Positions 18,299-29,126 of a DNA stretch of 64,000 bases are shown piece after piece (within the stretch, counting starts at the first letter, position 1; each line of letters begins with the position of its first letter). The stretch covers positions 4,570,920 through 4,634,919 of the forward strand of contig NZ_CP134494.1 in the NCBI RefSeq assembly GCF_031759225.1, in the 5' to 3' direction. The translations under genes were made by a program, and so were the position numbers. The notes below the pieces were generated by a model. That model was not told the DNA's origin. It saw nothing but the letters and a program-made list of their open reading frames with translations, and ran no database searches. Source of the stretch: Mesobacillus jeotgali. GTDB taxonomy: Bacteria; Bacillota; Bacilli; Bacillales; Cytobacillaceae.

Positions 18299-19828
18299 AT
18301 GTTATTAGATGCAGATATAAAAGCACAATTAGCCCAATATCTTCAAATGATGGAGGGCGATGTGCTGCTTAAAGTTAGCGCAGGATCGGATGATGTATCA
18401 CGAGACATGCTGGCTTTAGTCGATGAATTGGCAACAATGTCATCCCACATCAAAGTGGAGCATGCAGAACTCGAAAGAACACCAAGCTTCAGTGTCAACC
18501 GCCCTGGCGAAGACACTGGAGTGACTTTCGCAGGCATTCCTTTAGGACATGAATTCACTTCATTAGTCCTGGCTCTGCTGCAGGTTAGCGGAAGGGCTCC
18601 TAAGGTAGACCAGAAAGTCATCGATCAGGTAAAAGCGATCAAAGACGAATATCGTTTTGAAACGTATGTCAGCCTGAGCTGCCATAACTGCCCTGATGTG
18701 GTGCAGGCCCTGAACCTGATGAGCATTCTAAACCCTGGCATTTCCCATGTCATGATCGATGGCGCAGCTTTCAAGGATGAAGTTGAAAGCAAGCAGGTCA
18801 TGGCCGTGCCAACGGTATTCCTGAATGGTGAAACATTCGGAAGCGGACGTATGTCCCTAGAAGAAATCCTTGCAAAAATGGGCTCTGGCCCTGATGCATC
18901 TGAACTGAGCGACAAAGACCCTTACGATGTCCTTGTTGTCGGCGGCGGACCGGCTGGTTCCAGTGCGGCCATCTATGCGGCTCGTAAAGGAATTCGTACA
19001 GGTATCGTAGCAGAACGCTTCGGCGGACAGGTTATGGATACTTTAGGCATTGAGAACTTCATCAGTGTGAAGCATACTGAAGGTCCAAAGCTTGTTGCAA
19101 GCCTTGAGGAGCATGTAAAAGAGTACGGCGTGGATATCATGAACTTGCAGCGTGCTAAAAGCCTGACGAAAAAAGACCTGATTGAACTTGAACTTGATAA
19201 TGGTGCAGTTCTTAAGAGTAAAACTGTCATCATTTCAACTGGTGCCCGCTGGCGTAATGTCAATGTACCAGGAGAAGCCGAGTTCAAGAACAAAGGGGTG
19301 GCTTACTGCCCTCACTGTGATGGACCATTGTTCGAAGGAAAAGATGTTGCGGTTATCGGCGGAGGAAACTCCGGTGTTGAAGCAGCAATCGACCTTGCAG
19401 GTATCGTAAAGCATGTAACAGTTATCGAGTTCAACCCTGAACTCAAAGCTGACCAGGTTTTACAAGACCGTCTGCACAGCCTTCAGAACGTTACAGTTGT
19501 GACGAACGCACAAACAACTGAAATTACTGGAACAGACAAAGTGAACGGCATTTCCTATGTTGACCGTGCAACAGGTGAAGAACACCATGTTGAATTACAA
19601 GGTGTATTCGTCCAGATCGGCCTCGTACCGAACACAGAATGGCTCGGTGACACGCTTGAACGCACTCGCTTCGGTGAGATCGTCGTAGACAAGCACGGTG
19701 CCACGGATCTTCCAGGCGTCTTCGCTGCAGGCGACTGCACGGACAGTGCATACAAACAAATCATCATTTCAATGGGATCAGGTGCAACCGCAGCATTAGG
19801 TGCGTTTGATTATCTAATCCGAAATTAA
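18299..19828 (+). CDS. ahpF: Alkyl hydroperoxide reductase, flavoprotein subunit
   Basis: 509 residues. N-terminal double-thioredoxin-like domain with redox pair Cys128/Cys131 (SCHNCP), then a thioredoxin-reductase-like part with FAD motif [12 protein letters not shown] (about 212-223), the active disulfide CPHC (Cys336/339) and NAD motif [12 protein letters not shown]. It moves electrons from NADH through FAD to AhpC. Second gene of the ahpCF operon, ending at a strong terminator. Confidence 0.97.
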   Translation: MLLDADIKAQLAQYLQMMEGDVLLKVSAGSDDVSRDMLALVDELATMSSHIKVEHAELERTPSFSVNRPGEDTGVTFAGIPLGHEFTSLVLALLQVSGRAPKVDQKVIDQVKAIKDEYRFETYVSLSCHNCPDVVQALNLMSILNPGISHVMIDGAAFKDEVESKQVMAVPTVFLNGETFGSGRMSLEEILAKMGSGPDASELSDKDPYDVLVVGGGPAGSSAAIYAARKGIRTGIVAERFGGQVMDTLGIENFISVKHTEGPKLVASLEEHVKEYGVDIMNLQRAKSLTKKDLIELELDNGAVLKSKTVIISTGARWRNVNVPGEAEFKNKGVAYCPHCDGPLFEGKDVAVIGGGNSGVEAAIDLAGIVKHVTVIEFNPELKADQVLQDRLHSLQNVTVVTNAQTTEITGTDKVNGISYVDRATGEEHHVELQGVFVQIGLVPNTEWLGDTLERTRFGEIVVDKHGATDLPGVFAAGDCTDSAYKQIIISMGSGATAALGAFDYLIRN

Positions 19829-19844
19829 TTCATGTGCAAGATAG

Positions 19845-19893
19845 AAGCTGACTCCAAAAGTCGTTGTATGACGCCTTTGGAGTCAGCTTTTTA
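19845..19893 (+). terminator. Terminator of ahpCF
   Basis: AAGCTGACTCCAAA pairs with TTTGGAGTCAGCTT across a 17-base loop, followed by TTTTTATTTT. Confidence 0.9.
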
Positions 19894-20039
19894 TTTTCTA
19901 GAGACTGGTATTTCGGAGAGAAGAATATATTATTTGAAGTTGCGTTCTGCAGAGTTACACCATTACTTAATAAATTGGATGAATCGATAGTCCGGGAGAT
20001 AAACTAAGGGATAGCTTCTGGGTAAAGGACGTGACTTTA

Positions 20040-20744
20040 ATGGAATTTTTCCAAAGCCAGGAATCGCTTACTGCTATTCAGTGGATACTGCGGGCTATTA
20101 TTGGTTTTTTCTTTTTATTAATTGTAACCAGAGCTCTTGGGCAACGTGCCATTTCCCAATTGAGACCCTTGGATTTTGCGATCGCTTTAGTTATCGGGAA
20201 CATTATTGCCCATCCCCTCTCAGACGAGCATTTAGGATTAAAAGGCTCTATCATCACAACTACTGTCTTATTGGCATTATATCTCGGCGGAATCTATATG
20301 ATACTCAAATTCTCCTGGTTTAGACGGTTACTCAGCCATGCACCAATCACCATTGTTGAAAACGGTGAAATACTTTATAAAGGATTAAAAAAGGCAAGAA
20401 TCTCTATTGATGTATTATTGGAAGAGCTGCGGGAAAGAAAAATAGAAGATGTGAAAAAAGTAGCCCTGGCGATTTGGGAGGCTGACGGTAAATTATCCGT
20501 TTTCTTAGATCCAAAATATGAACCACTGACTCCCTCCTCTATGCAAATGGCTGCAGAGCCATTCAATTTTCCAAGGACGATCATTAAAGAAGGAAAAATA
20601 AATTACGAAGTATTGAATCAAGTTCACAAGGACGAAGGCTGGGTTGTTTCAAATTTAGAAAATATTTATCAGACAGGTGTTCAAGATGTCCTGCTTGCCA
20701 CCCTTGATAATAAAGACATCCTTAAAGTATTTTTATATAAATAA
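20040..20744 (+). CDS. DUF421 (YetF/YrbG-type) membrane protein
   Basis: About 234 residues. Three hydrophobic segments in the first 95 residues (IIGFFFLLIVTRALG, FAIALVIGNIIAHPL, GSIITTTVLLALYLGGIYMIL), the family motif RALGQRAISQLRPLDF between TM1 and TM2, and a C-terminal soluble part with two DUF421 beta domains. The family is common in spore formers; some members act in spore membranes or germination, but no biochemical function is known. ATG at 20040 is preferred (AAAGGAC nine bases before); a GTG at 20031 in frame is possible. Confidence 0.88.
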   Translation: MEFFQSQESLTAIQWILRAIIGFFFLLIVTRALGQRAISQLRPLDFAIALVIGNIIAHPLSDEHLGLKGSIITTTVLLALYLGGIYMILKFSWFRRLLSHAPITIVENGEILYKGLKKARISIDVLLEELRERKIEDVKKVALAIWEADGKLSVFLDPKYEPLTPSSMQMAAEPFNFPRTIIKEGKINYEVLNQVHKDEGWVVSNLENIYQTGVQDVLLATLDNKDILKVFLYK

Positions 20745-20779
20745 TCAATGATTTCCTTTCAACCGCGAAGTATAGAGAT

Positions 20780-20813
20780 AAAAAATAACCTTCAATCCAA
20801 GGGATCGAAGGTT
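20780..20813 (-). terminator. Terminator after mqo
   Basis: AACCTTC (20787-20793) / GAAGGTT (20807-20813) hairpin with a T run on the minus strand. Confidence 0.75.
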
Positions 20814-20819
20814 AGAGCT

Positions 20820-22322
20820 CTATCTACTGAGGACCTTTTCTTTTTCATTTAAACCAAGCATTTTAGCTGTTGATTCATGAATTTCATGGAATAGTTCCGG
20901 ATTTTCGACTAAAGACACTCCATACGAAGGTACCATTTCTTTGATTTTATCTTTCCATTCAAACATTTTCTCTGGGAAGCATTTTTCCAGTACCTCAAGC
21001 ATGACGTTAACTGCAGTGGATGCTCCTGGAGATGCCCCTAGCAATGCGGCCACTGAGCCATCAGAGGAGCTTACAACCTCTGTGCCGAACTGTAGTGTCC
21101 CTTTGCCTGTATCGGTATCCTTGATGACCTGTACACGCTGTCCTGCGACTACGATACTCCAATCCTCGCTTTTCGCATTAGGGATAAACTCACGCAGTTC
21201 TTCCATCCGCTTTTCATGCGATAGCATAACCTGCTCGATCAGATATTTAGTCAGCGCCATTTCCTTCATTCCGGCCGCTAACATAGTAATGATATTATTC
21301 GGCTTTACTGAACCTATCAAATCCAAATTCGAGCCTGTTTTTAGGAATTTCGGCGTGAAGCCGGCAAACGGTCCAAACAGCAACGACTTTTTATTATCAA
21401 TAAAACGTGTATCCAGGTGCGGAACGGACATTGGAGGAGCCCCTACCTTGGCTTTACCGTAAACTTTCGCATGGTGCTGCTCGACAACCTCAGGATTGTT
21501 GCACACCATGAATAATCCGCTTACCGGGAACCCGCCGATTTGTTTTGATTCGGGAATCCCTGTTTTTTGCAGCAATGGCAGGCTGCCGCCCCCACCGCCA
21601 ATAAAAATGAATTTCGCAAAATGGGACTCTGTTCTTCCGCTTTCAAGATTTTTTACCTTGACTTCCCAAGTGCCATCGCTAGCACGTTTGATATCTTTCA
21701 CACTATGTCTATAGTTAATCTGGACCTTTTGACTCTCCAGATGTTCAAACAACATCCTTGTTAAAGCTCCAAAGTTAACATCCGTGCCTGAATCTATTTT
21801 GGTCGCAGCAATCGGCTCAGTTGAAGTACGGCCCTCCATGACTAAAGGAATCCACTCCTTCAGCTTAGCTGGATCCTCAGAATACTCCATTCCTTGAAAC
21901 ATAGGAATAGCTGAAAGCGCTTTAAAACGATTTTTCAAAAATTCTACATTCTTTTCCCCTTCTACTAGACTCATATGAGGCAGAGGCCTGATAAAATCCT
22001 GGGGATTACGAATCAAGTTGCTTTTTACAAGATGAGACCAAAATTGTCTTGAAATTTGGAACTGTTCATTTACGTTTATAGCTTTGCTAATATCAATTGA
22101 TCCGTCCGGTTTTTCAGGTGTGTAGTTAAGTTCGCACAATGCGGCATGGCCAGTACCTGCGTTATTCCACTCATTAGAGCTTTCTTCGCCTGCTGAAGCA
22201 AGTTTCTCAAACACTTTGATTTCCCAATCTGGTGCTAATTCTTTCAGTAAGGATCCCAACGTCGCACTCATGACTCCGGCACCGATCAAGATAACGTCTG
22301 TTGCTTTCTGTACGTTGCTCAT
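20820..22322 (-). CDS. mqo: Malate:quinone oxidoreductase
   Basis: About 500 residues. FAD-dependent membrane-associated enzyme that oxidises malate to oxaloacetate and reduces menaquinone, an alternative to NAD malate dehydrogenase in the TCA cycle. The N-terminal dinucleotide fold is [19 protein letters not shown], followed by family blocks [22 protein letters not shown] and [12 protein letters not shown]. Start set at the ATG at 22322 (MSNVQKATD), behind AAGGAAGGG; the open frame extends 27 codons upstream without family similarity. Monocistronic. Confidence 0.94.
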   Translation of the reverse strand: MSNVQKATDVILIGAGVMSATLGSLLKELAPDWEIKVFEKLASAGEESSNEWNNAGTGHAALCELNYTPEKPDGSIDISKAINVNEQFQISRQFWSHLVKSNLIRNPQDFIRPLPHMSLVEGEKNVEFLKNRFKALSAIPMFQGMEYSEDPAKLKEWIPLVMEGRTSTEPIAATKIDSGTDVNFGALTRMLFEHLESQKVQINYRHSVKDIKRASDGTWEVKVKNLESGRTESHFAKFIFIGGGGGSLPLLQKTGIPESKQIGGFPVSGLFMVCNNPEVVEQHHAKVYGKAKVGAPPMSVPHLDTRFIDNKKSLLFGPFAGFTPKFLKTGSNLDLIGSVKPNNIITMLAAGMKEMALTKYLIEQVMLSHEKRMEELREFIPNAKSEDWSIVVAGQRVQVIKDTDTGKGTLQFGTEVVSSSDGSVAALLGASPGASTAVNVMLEVLEKCFPEKMFEWKDKIKEMVPSYGVSLVENPELFHEIHESTAKMLGLNEKEKVLSR

Positions 22323-22579
22323 TATACCCTTCCTTGTCCATATATTTGAGTTGGCGCGCCAGCATATATATCCCTTATGTGCACACCCTGTTCGTTCGTT
22401 CAAACCTTAACATATTCAATTATAATGATTTATAGTTTGAAATTTCTACTATTTACTGATTATTATAAACTATTTTTCCATAGTAAAAAAGTGAGAAGTA
22501 TCTTTATAAGGTTAGGAATCACCAGAAACAAAAGCAAAATCTTATAATAAAATTTTCGTTTTCCCTCTATTTGTATTAC

Positions 22580-23443
22580 TCATTTCTCTATAAAAAACAT
22601 TGATATGGCTCCCGGACCGACATGGGTTCCAACAGAAACTCCCATCTGCATGATATGGATTGCACCTGAAAATCCTGCTTCTTCCCGGAGTTTTTGTTTT
22701 AGCGTTTCAGCAACGGCCTTATCCGATGTATAGCCAATGAGAATAAACTCTGTCATTTCGTTGTCGTTTCGTTTAATAAACTCTTGTACATAATGCTTCA
22801 GTACTTTATTACGGCCTCTTTCTTTTGCGACGATTGCCCCTTTTCCTTGCTTCATCGTCATGATCGGTTTAAGCATAAGAATCTTTCCGATAAATGCACT
22901 TGCATTCGTGAGTCTGCCACTCTTGATTAAATGATTTAGATCATCAACGGATAGGAAGTGTTTTACTTTGGTTTTGTACGTTTCATTAAAATCGATGATT
23001 TCCTCAAATGATGCCCCCTGCTCTCGCATCATTGCACTCTTCATGATTAACCAGCCACTGCCATGACTCATGCATTTAGAATCGACTACATGGATTTTAA
23101 CAGCCGATTCAGGGTACTCCTCATAGAAATAATCTTTTGCTATCGCAGCTGATTGGTAGGCACCGCTTGTCCCGCTAGACATGCATATACATAGTATCTC
23201 CTCATATCCATCATTCACAGCTTTATTTATGATTTTAAGGTATTCTTCAGGACTTGGCATCCCTGTCGTTGGGTGCTCAGATAAACCTTTTAAAATAGAA
23301 TAAAAATCATTTGGCTCAATATCCACTCGATCTTTATAAAGTTTACCCTCTATATTTATTGTCAATGGGGCTAAGATAATGTCATATAATTCAAGTACTT
23401 CCTTCGATAAATCACAAGTAGAATCAGCCAAAATTTTAATCAT
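22580..23443 (-). CDS. DegV-family fatty-acid-binding protein
   Basis: 287 residues, normal for DegV. N-terminal KILADSTCDLSKEVLELYDI and the internal TTGMPSPEEY and MSSGTSGAYQSA blocks are the lipid-binding motifs of the family. DegV/FakB proteins hold a fatty acid so that FakA kinase can phosphorylate it for phospholipid synthesis. No fakA lies nearby. Single gene; upstream is a short spacer before the flavoprotein gene at 23621. Confidence 0.92.
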   Translation of the reverse strand: MIKILADSTCDLSKEVLELYDIILAPLTINIEGKLYKDRVDIEPNDFYSILKGLSEHPTTGMPSPEEYLKIINKAVNDGYEEILCICMSSGTSGAYQSAAIAKDYFYEEYPESAVKIHVVDSKCMSHGSGWLIMKSAMMREQGASFEEIIDFNETYKTKVKHFLSVDDLNHLIKSGRLTNASAFIGKILMLKPIMTMKQGKGAIVAKERGRNKVLKHYVQEFIKRNDNEMTEFILIGYTSDKAVAETLKQKLREEAGFSGAIHIMQMGVSVGTHVGPGAISMFFIEK

Positions 23444-23620
23444 TTATATCCTCCAGGTAAGCAACTACCCTTATCTTAACCCAACCTCAGCTCAGGTTAA
23501 TACATATTTTATTAGTCTCTTTTCCGTAACCAGTTGCTTTACTCTAAAAAGCAGGACTAAAAAAGTCGACAAACTCAATGAAAATCGAGTATGCCGACAG
23601 TGTTTATTTGTGCTGTTAAG

Positions 23621-24952
23621 CTACTTCACCCTCCTGGCTGCTTGCTGAATAGGATCCCATACACCATTATACGGGGGAGCATACGCCAGATCTAAATCAA
23701 GCAGTTCATCGGTCGTCATGGAATGAAATATGGCCGTAGATAGTACATCGATTCGTTTATCGACGCCATTTTCCCCTATAATCTGTCCGCCAAGAACCTT
23801 ATGTGTCTCTTTATGATAGACTAGCTTCAATTTCATTTTTTTATCATCGGGATAATAACCAGCGATATCAGTTGCTGTAATGGTTACAGAGCCATATGGG
23901 ATGTTCAGCAAGTTTGCCTCTGTTTCTGATAGCCCTGTTCTTCCCAGGGATAAATCGAAAAACTTAATAATGGAAGTCCCTACAATTCCCTTAAACGTTT
24001 TATGTACATCAACCATATTCAATCCGGCGATTTGTCCTTGCTTATTGGCATGTGTTCCCAATGGGACATGATCATCCTTTTCTTTTACTCGGTGATATTG
24101 TGTGGCACAATCTCCTGCCGCGTAGATATCCTCAATACTGGTTTGCATATAGGCATTTACTTCGATTGCACCATTTACACTGGTTTTGATTCCTGTTCCT
24201 TCTAAAAAGGAAGTATTGGGCTTCACACCTACTGCGACTAGCACCAAATCTGTTTGATACTCTCCTTTATCGGTTTTCACAGATTCCACGTTGTCACTTC
24301 CACCGAATGCTTCCACGGATTCGCCCATTTTCAACTCAATGTTTTGCTTTATTGCTTCCTCGTGAATCAGTTCGGCCATGTCTTTATCAAATATTTTAGC
24401 CAATTGCTCATTTCTTTCAATGATCGTTACCTTCTTGCCAAGCTCCGCAAAACTTTCGGCCATTTCAAGCCCAATGTATCCGCCACCAATCACGGTCACA
24501 TTACTTATATCCTTTTCCAGATAATTCATGATTGCCTTTGCATCAGGGATGGTCTTTAGTGAGAAAACACCAGGAAGTGTCACACCTTCCCACTTTGGAA
24601 TGACTGAGCCTACACCAGTTGCAATCAGAAGGCGGTCATATGGAAGGCTGAACGTTTCGCCATTACTATGGTTTATTCCACTTACCATTTTATTCTCTGT
24701 GTCTACCTTTTGGACTTCATGGTATACTCGTGCATCAATGCCATATTTCTCTTTAAAAGTTGACTGTGTGCGCGCAATTAACTTATCTGTGGATTCAATC
24801 TTCCCACTGATCACATAAGGCAGGCCACATTGTCCGTATGAATACACGCCTCCCTTTTCTAACACAGTGATTTCATGTCCAGAGCTGTTTCGGACCATTT
24901 GCATCGCAGCACTCATACCCGCCGCATCTCCACCAATAATAAGTATTTTCAT
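23621..24952 (-). CDS. CoA-disulfide reductase-like FAD/NAD(P) oxidoreductase
   Basis: About 443 residues of the single-Cys pyridine-nucleotide disulfide reductase group (CoADR, NADH oxidase, NADH peroxidase). FAD motif [17 protein letters not shown], the redox Cys in [17 protein letters not shown] motif [17 protein letters not shown] and the second FAD motif IYAAGDCA. In CoA-disulfide reductases this Cys forms a mixed disulfide with CoA; activity cannot be told apart from NADH oxidase by sequence alone. Start at 24952 is chosen because GGAGG is seven bases upstream; the ATG at 24958 abuts the ribosome site. Confidence 0.85.
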   Translation of the reverse strand: MKILIIGGDAAGMSAAMQMVRNSSGHEITVLEKGGVYSYGQCGLPYVISGKIESTDKLIARTQSTFKEKYGIDARVYHEVQKVDTENKMVSGINHSNGETFSLPYDRLLIATGVGSVIPKWEGVTLPGVFSLKTIPDAKAIMNYLEKDISNVTVIGGGYIGLEMAESFAELGKKVTIIERNEQLAKIFDKDMAELIHEEAIKQNIELKMGESVEAFGGSDNVESVKTDKGEYQTDLVLVAVGVKPNTSFLEGTGIKTSVNGAIEVNAYMQTSIEDIYAAGDCATQYHRVKEKDDHVPLGTHANKQGQIAGLNMVDVHKTFKGIVGTSIIKFFDLSLGRTGLSETEANLLNIPYGSVTITATDIAGYYPDDKKMKLKLVYHKETHKVLGGQIIGENGVDKRIDVLSTAIFHSMTTDELLDLDLAYAPPYNGVWDPIQQAARRVK

Positions 24953-25081
24953 CTTCATCCCTCCAATCTTTGTGTATCCATTTATTACTGGTTTTTAAAC
25001 ATCGGGGATTATATCCATATATAGGTGACTCAGAAAAACCTTTGCGATAATCAAAGAACTACCTCGAAACTTTCTCTGCCA

Positions 25082-25561
25082 TCACTTGTGATACGGTTCA
25101 CCGCGATTTATCCTGTAAGCACGGTAAATTTGCTCAACAAGGATCAATCGCATTAATTGGTGAGGGAATGTCATTTTGGAGAAGGATAGTTGTTCATCGG
25201 ACCTTTTCAATACTTCATCACTCAATCCAAGTGATCCTCCGATAACAAAAGCGATTTTGCTTTTTCCGTACGTCGCTAGTTTATCGAGTGTGTCTGCAAG
25301 TTCTTCTGATGATTTGAGCTTTCCATTAATGGCGAGGGCGATAACATAGGTATCGAGTCCAATTTTCGATAGGATCCGCTCGCCTTCTTTTTGCTTGACC
25401 TGGATCATCTCAGTATCGCTCAATTCCTCCGGGGCTTTTTCGTCAGGCACCTCGATGACTTCCACTTTTGCATAGCTTCCCAGACGTTTTAAATACTCCT
25501 CAATCCCTTGTTTGAGGTATTTTTCTTTCAATTTGCCAACCGTTACGATTGAGATATTCAC
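25082..25561 (-). CDS. rlmH: 23S rRNA pseudouridine1915 N3-methyltransferase
   Basis: 159 residues from the GTG at 25561, the family length. SPOUT-class methyltransferase that methylates pseudouridine 1915 in helix 69 of 23S rRNA using S-adenosylmethionine. Family blocks: [35 protein letters not shown] (SAM-binding knot) and C-terminal [25 protein letters not shown]. In B. subtilis it also sits downstream of the wal-htr region. Its upstream 100 bases hold several DnaA boxes. Confidence 0.95.
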   Translation of the reverse strand: MNISIVTVGKLKEKYLKQGIEEYLKRLGSYAKVEVIEVPDEKAPEELSDTEMIQVKQKEGERILSKIGLDTYVIALAINGKLKSSEELADTLDKLATYGKSKIAFVIGGSLGLSDEVLKRSDEQLSFSKMTFPHQLMRLILVEQIYRAYRINRGEPYHK

Positions 25562-25661
25562 AGTCATCCCCACTTTACAAACAGATTACAAACAGTTTAC
25601 AAACAACTTATCAACAGGAGTTATCCACATATTCACATCGATATCCACATTTAGTAGGCGA

Positions 25662-25823
25662 TCATTCGTTCGCCACAATATATACAGCAGGTTGTCCACA
25701 GTATCCACAAACAAACTCCGACTTATCAACAGACTCTAACTTCGTTAATTGTGGTGCTGTTTCAAACTCATCAACCGCTTCATCCAGCGCCAATTCTACA
25801 TGTTCACCGCAGCAATACTTCAT
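25662..25823 (-). CDS. yyzF: Small CxxH/CxxC zinc-ribbon-like protein (YyzF family)
   Basis: 53 residues with no better reading frame over it. It starts MKYCCGEHVE and has two metal-ligand pairs, CGEH near the start and CGYC near residues 39-42, hence the CxxH/CxxC family name. Ribosome site AAGGATG before the ATG at 25823. It is found next to htrA in other Bacillus genomes, which supports the call. Function is unknown; probably binds zinc. Missed easily because of its size. Confidence 0.85.
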   Translation of the reverse strand: MKYCCGEHVELALDEAVDEFETAPQLTKLESVDKSEFVCGYCGQPAVYIVANE

Positions 25824-25911
25824 TACAATCATCCTTTCAGCTTCTTTTTATATGATTATCATTTGCCTATTTTCCCATTTAAATTTATCCACAATGACCA
25901 TTTTAACATAC

Positions 25912-26032
25912 GAAAAGCACCAGCGCCTTGGTCAGCCCCGACAAGCGCTGGAGGGCTAGCCAGTGAAGTCGGTCTTTGACTTCATTGGCTGGACCGCAGC
26001 GTCTCGAGGGGTTTGGCGCTGTAGCTAGACAC
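25912..26032 (+). repeat. Dispersed ~120-bp repeat, copy B (full)
   Basis: Same element as at 3057-3177 with scattered base changes (for example GCACCAGCGCC in place of GCGCAAGCGCC). It lies between yyzF and htrA, both on the other strand. Confidence 0.85.
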
Positions 26033-26109
26033 TATTCTTAATACAAAATTTATACTTCTTATTTAAAAAAAACAGGAAGCATTCTGCCTCCTGTCATTAT
26101 CCACAACTC

Positions 26110-27345
26110 TTATAATGTTTCTCCGCCCAGCTTCATTGTCGTTTCTTCCAGCTGGCCATTTCGATAATATTTGATTTGCATATCATCGCCAACTTTCTTT
26201 TTATTGTAAAGATGTTTGCGTAAATCCACTACATCGCGGATCTCCTCGCCATCCATTTCAACAATGACGTCATATTCTTTCAATCCTGCCTGAGCCGCAG
26301 GTGAATTTGGCTGTACACCTCTGATTGCCACACCATAATTCACTTCCTTAGGAAGTTTCAGTGTATTCTGCTGGTGGTAGGATGAAATTTCATTGACTGA
26401 GGCTAATTCAACACCCATGAATGGCCGCTGTACTTCACCTGTCTTCTCCAAATCCTCAATGATTGGAGCTGCGTAATTGATTGGAATCGATAAACCGATC
26501 CCTTCTACAGCACTTTGGGCAATTTTCATCGAATTTATGCCAACCACCTGGCCATCGATATTAATCAAAGCTCCTCCACTGTTTCCAGGGTTGATCGCTG
26601 CATCGGTCTGTAAAACCTCTGCCTGCCAATCGGGGGTTCCATCCTGATTGATATCGACTGGAATCGCGCGTTCTAAACCAGAGATGATCCCCTGTGTAAC
26701 GGATCCTGAAAAAGTAAGCCCAAGCGGGTTACCGATTGCGATGACCGGTTCACCTGGTTTTAGATTGTCTGAATTGCCGAATTCCGCTACGACTTTTATT
26801 TGTTCAGAAGGAACCTCCAATACAGCCAGGTCTGTCCAGATATCGCTTCCTAACAACTTAGCAGGTACTTTCGTTCCGTCGCTAAGGCTGACTTCTAGTT
26901 CGGAGGCTTCGGCCACAACATGATGGTTTGTGACTATATAGGCTTTGCCGCCCTCTTTCTTATAAATTACGCCCGATCCCGTTCCGCCTGATTCCTGGGA
27001 TTGGCCCCAGAAACTCGTGCTCTCCTGGATATTCGTAATGCCCACTACTGCATCTCCTGCCTTGTCGACGGCTTCAGTGATCTGTGAGTAAACATCAATG
27101 GATACATTTTTTTTAGAGGTATTGCCTTCTTCACTTTCTTCACTTGGATCTTCGTCGGTAACAGCTGTTTGATTATGAGGTTCTATTTTGTATGGCAGCA
27201 CATCCAAGTTAGCTAGTATAGGAATCGAGAAGATCACCAATAATGCACCTATGACTGCACCTGCCAGGCTGGCCCAGAAAAAGCCGCCTTTCCTGCCGTT
27301 TTGCGGTTTATACCTGCTTTGATAATCTTGATCATAATAACCCAA
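26110..27345 (-). CDS. htrC: HtrA-like membrane-anchored serine protease (HtrC/YyxA)
   Basis: 411 residues. Short cytoplasmic N-terminus, one membrane helix at about 22-45, an acidic linker, then a trypsin-like S1C domain with catalytic His142 (TNHHVV), Asp172 (TDLAVL) and Ser256 (GNSGGAL), and a C-terminal PDZ domain (about 310-405, VQPNSPAAQAGLKEYDVI). It degrades or refolds misfolded exported proteins at the outer face of the membrane. It follows walJ and belongs to the wal cluster as in B. subtilis, although a hairpin separates them. Confidence 0.93.
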   Translation of the reverse strand: MGYYDQDYQSRYKPQNGRKGGFFWASLAGAVIGALLVIFSIPILANLDVLPYKIEPHNQTAVTDEDPSEESEEGNTSKKNVSIDVYSQITEAVDKAGDAVVGITNIQESTSFWGQSQESGGTGSGVIYKKEGGKAYIVTNHHVVAEASELEVSLSDGTKVPAKLLGSDIWTDLAVLEVPSEQIKVVAEFGNSDNLKPGEPVIAIGNPLGLTFSGSVTQGIISGLERAIPVDINQDGTPDWQAEVLQTDAAINPGNSGGALINIDGQVVGINSMKIAQSAVEGIGLSIPINYAAPIIEDLEKTGEVQRPFMGVELASVNEISSYHQQNTLKLPKEVNYGVAIRGVQPNSPAAQAGLKEYDVIVEMDGEEIRDVVDLRKHLYNKKKVGDDMQIKYYRNGQLEETTMKLGGETL

Positions 27346-27460
27346 TGTCCACCAATCCTTTCATTGACCAATAGATACGTTAGTTATTTTTATATAGATT
27401 ATTATACTACCAGTGAAGGTAATTTCTAAATCAAAAGCCTCTCCATTTCCATTTCAAAAT

Positions 27461-27504
27461 AAAAAGGAGCAAAAGCACCCAAACATGATGCCTTTACTCC
27501 TTTA
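27461..27504 (-). terminator. Terminator after walJ
   Basis: AAAGGAG ... CTCCTTT hairpin (27461-27504), with a T-rich run on the minus strand after walJ. Confidence 0.6.
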
Positions 27505-27530
27505 CCTATTCATTCTAGACCTTAAACAAA

Positions 27531-28325
27531 TTAAATGGCTGTCAAAGGGGTTGGGGTCTTCGGATCTGTATCAATCAAATCGAACTGCTCTCCTACTATA
27601 ATGCCCCTGCCCTCCAAGGTTTGGGAGACTGACATACGTGCTAGGTCTTTCATGTTATTATCTGTGCTTAAATGAGCCAGATAAATTCGTTTCGTATTAT
27701 CTCCTGCGACTTCGCTCATCGCGACAGCGGCGTCCTCATTAGAGACATGGCCATAATCACTTAGGATCCGGCGCTTGACACTCCAAGGGTACCTTCCCAT
27801 CCTCAGCATCTGGACGTCATGGTTGCTTTCAAACACATAGGCATCAGCATTGGAAATGATCCCTTTCATCCGGTCACTGACATAGCCTGTGTCTGTGATG
27901 AGCACCAGTTTCTTGCCTTCTTTGTGGAATACGTAGAACATTGGCTCAGCCGCGTCGTGCGAGACACCGAAGGATTCGATATCAAGGCCGCCGAATGTTT
28001 TCACAGTTTCCATGTCAAAAGAGAATTTCTGCTCAAGCGGAACTTCCCCAATCAATCCGTCCATCGCTTTCCATGTTTTTTCATTCGCATAGATTGGCAG
28101 TTTGTACTTACGGGCAACGATTCCTATGCCTTTTATATGATCGCTATGTTCATGCGTCACTAATATACCAGAGAGGTCTTTCATACTACGGCCAATTTGC
28201 TTGAATAAAGCCTCCATCTGTTTGCCGCTCAATCCAGCATCCACTAAAAAGGATTGGCCCTCCGTCTCCACATAGATCGCATTTCCCGTACTCCCGCTTG
28301 CGAGAACACTAAAATGCAAACTCAT
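27531..28325 (-). CDS. walJ: Metallo-beta-lactamase-fold protein WalJ (YycJ)
   Basis: 264 residues. Metal-binding motif THEHSDH (with [14 protein letters not shown]), plus downstream conserved [10 protein letters not shown] and AHLSTDN. YycJ/WalJ-type proteins are MBL-fold nucleases linked to DNA repair and to coordinating division with replication. Last gene of walR-walK-yycH-yycI-walJ; the spacing from yycI is only 6 bp. Product is cytoplasmic, as no signal peptide is present. Confidence 0.93.
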   Translation of the reverse strand: MSLHFSVLASGSTGNAIYVETEGQSFLVDAGLSGKQMEALFKQIGRSMKDLSGILVTHEHSDHIKGIGIVARKYKLPIYANEKTWKAMDGLIGEVPLEQKFSFDMETVKTFGGLDIESFGVSHDAAEPMFYVFHKEGKKLVLITDTGYVSDRMKGIISNADAYVFESNHDVQMLRMGRYPWSVKRRILSDYGHVSNEDAAVAMSEVAGDNTKRIYLAHLSTDNNMKDLARMSVSQTLEGRGIIVGEQFDLIDTDPKTPTPLTAI

Positions 28326-28331
28326 ATCTCT

Positions 28332-29126
28332 TCACTCCGTCATTTTATTTTCTCCGTCAGACAACGGGATGACCCGACCCTCGAATGCGTGTACAAAAAG
28401 GTTCTCCTTGCCATTGACTTCAATCCTCCATGTCGGTGTCACGACATGTGATGCAGTCAGGGAAACAAGAGTGGAATATCCTAATTTAAAATCGGTAATT
28501 TCACTCTTCGGCTTGATCAAACCTTTTTTATATAGAGTTTCCAACGCCCTTAATGGCGGCAGCAATTCTTCTGTTTCCGAGAGCTCATCGATGATCTCCA
28601 CATACGTTTGCTTATACGAAGTCACTTCATTATTTTCATTGAAAAAGAACGTCAATTTTGCATTGCTGTTATAGTAAAATGTCTTATTGTCATATTCCTG
28701 GTAATACGTGATCGTTTTTTCTTCATCATTCTTACTCCAGAACTTATACTCTTCACCAGCAAAAATGTTCGCTTTTATAAAATCAGATAGCTCGGCTGGC
28801 TGGAACTTGCTCGTTAATTTAAACGGCTTGTCCAGCTTAGATTCAATAGAAGTCCCATCTCCCAGACTGATTGTCTGCCCTTTGGCCTTTCCTATCTCCT
28901 CGGTCGTGAAAACTTTCGTCCGCACACTTAGATACTGTTCTTTCTTTTTAATATCAGGGAGTTCAACATAGGTGATATCATCATTCTTCAGCTTTTCCTC
29001 CAGGGTCGCTTCCTTTGGAATTTCATACTGGGCAGCATCCCTCGTATTCATGAACTGATAAACAAGGTAAACATCAAGGACGAGGAACGTGAGAATAAAG
29101 ATTGTCTTGATCCTACTCCAATCCAT
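28332..29126 (-). CDS. yycI: WalK regulator YycI (WalI)
   Basis: 264 residues: one N-terminal membrane helix (about 7-24, IKTIFILTFLVLDVYLVY) and an extracytoplasmic domain. With YycH it forms a membrane complex that holds the WalK sensor kinase back in B. subtilis (it activates it in Staphylococcus). Its start overlaps the end of yycH by 14 bp. Confidence 0.92.
   Translation of the reverse strand: MDWSRIKTIFILTFLVLDVYLVYQFMNTRDAAQYEIPKEATLEEKLKNDDITYVELPDIKKKEQYLSVRTKVFTTEEIGKAKGQTISLGDGTSIESKLDKPFKLTSKFQPAELSDFIKANIFAGEEYKFWSKNDEEKTITYYQEYDNKTFYYNSNAKLTFFFNENNEVTSYKQTYVEIIDELSETEELLPPLRALETLYKKGLIKPKSEITDFKLGYSTLVSLTASHVVTPTWRIEVNGKENLFVHAFEGRVIPLSDGENKMTE

Larger units (their letters stand above)
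25608..26105. promoter_or_regulatory. DnaA-box cluster around rlmH/yyzF/htrA
   Basis: Perfect TTATCCACA boxes at 25621-25629, 25885-25893 and 26097-26105, plus one-mismatch boxes at 25608 (TTATCAACA), 25641 (ATATCCACA), 25692 (TTGTCCACA), 25701 (GTATCCACA) and 25723 (TTATCAACA). All have the same orientation. Some lie in the yyzF coding region. Confidence 0.65.
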
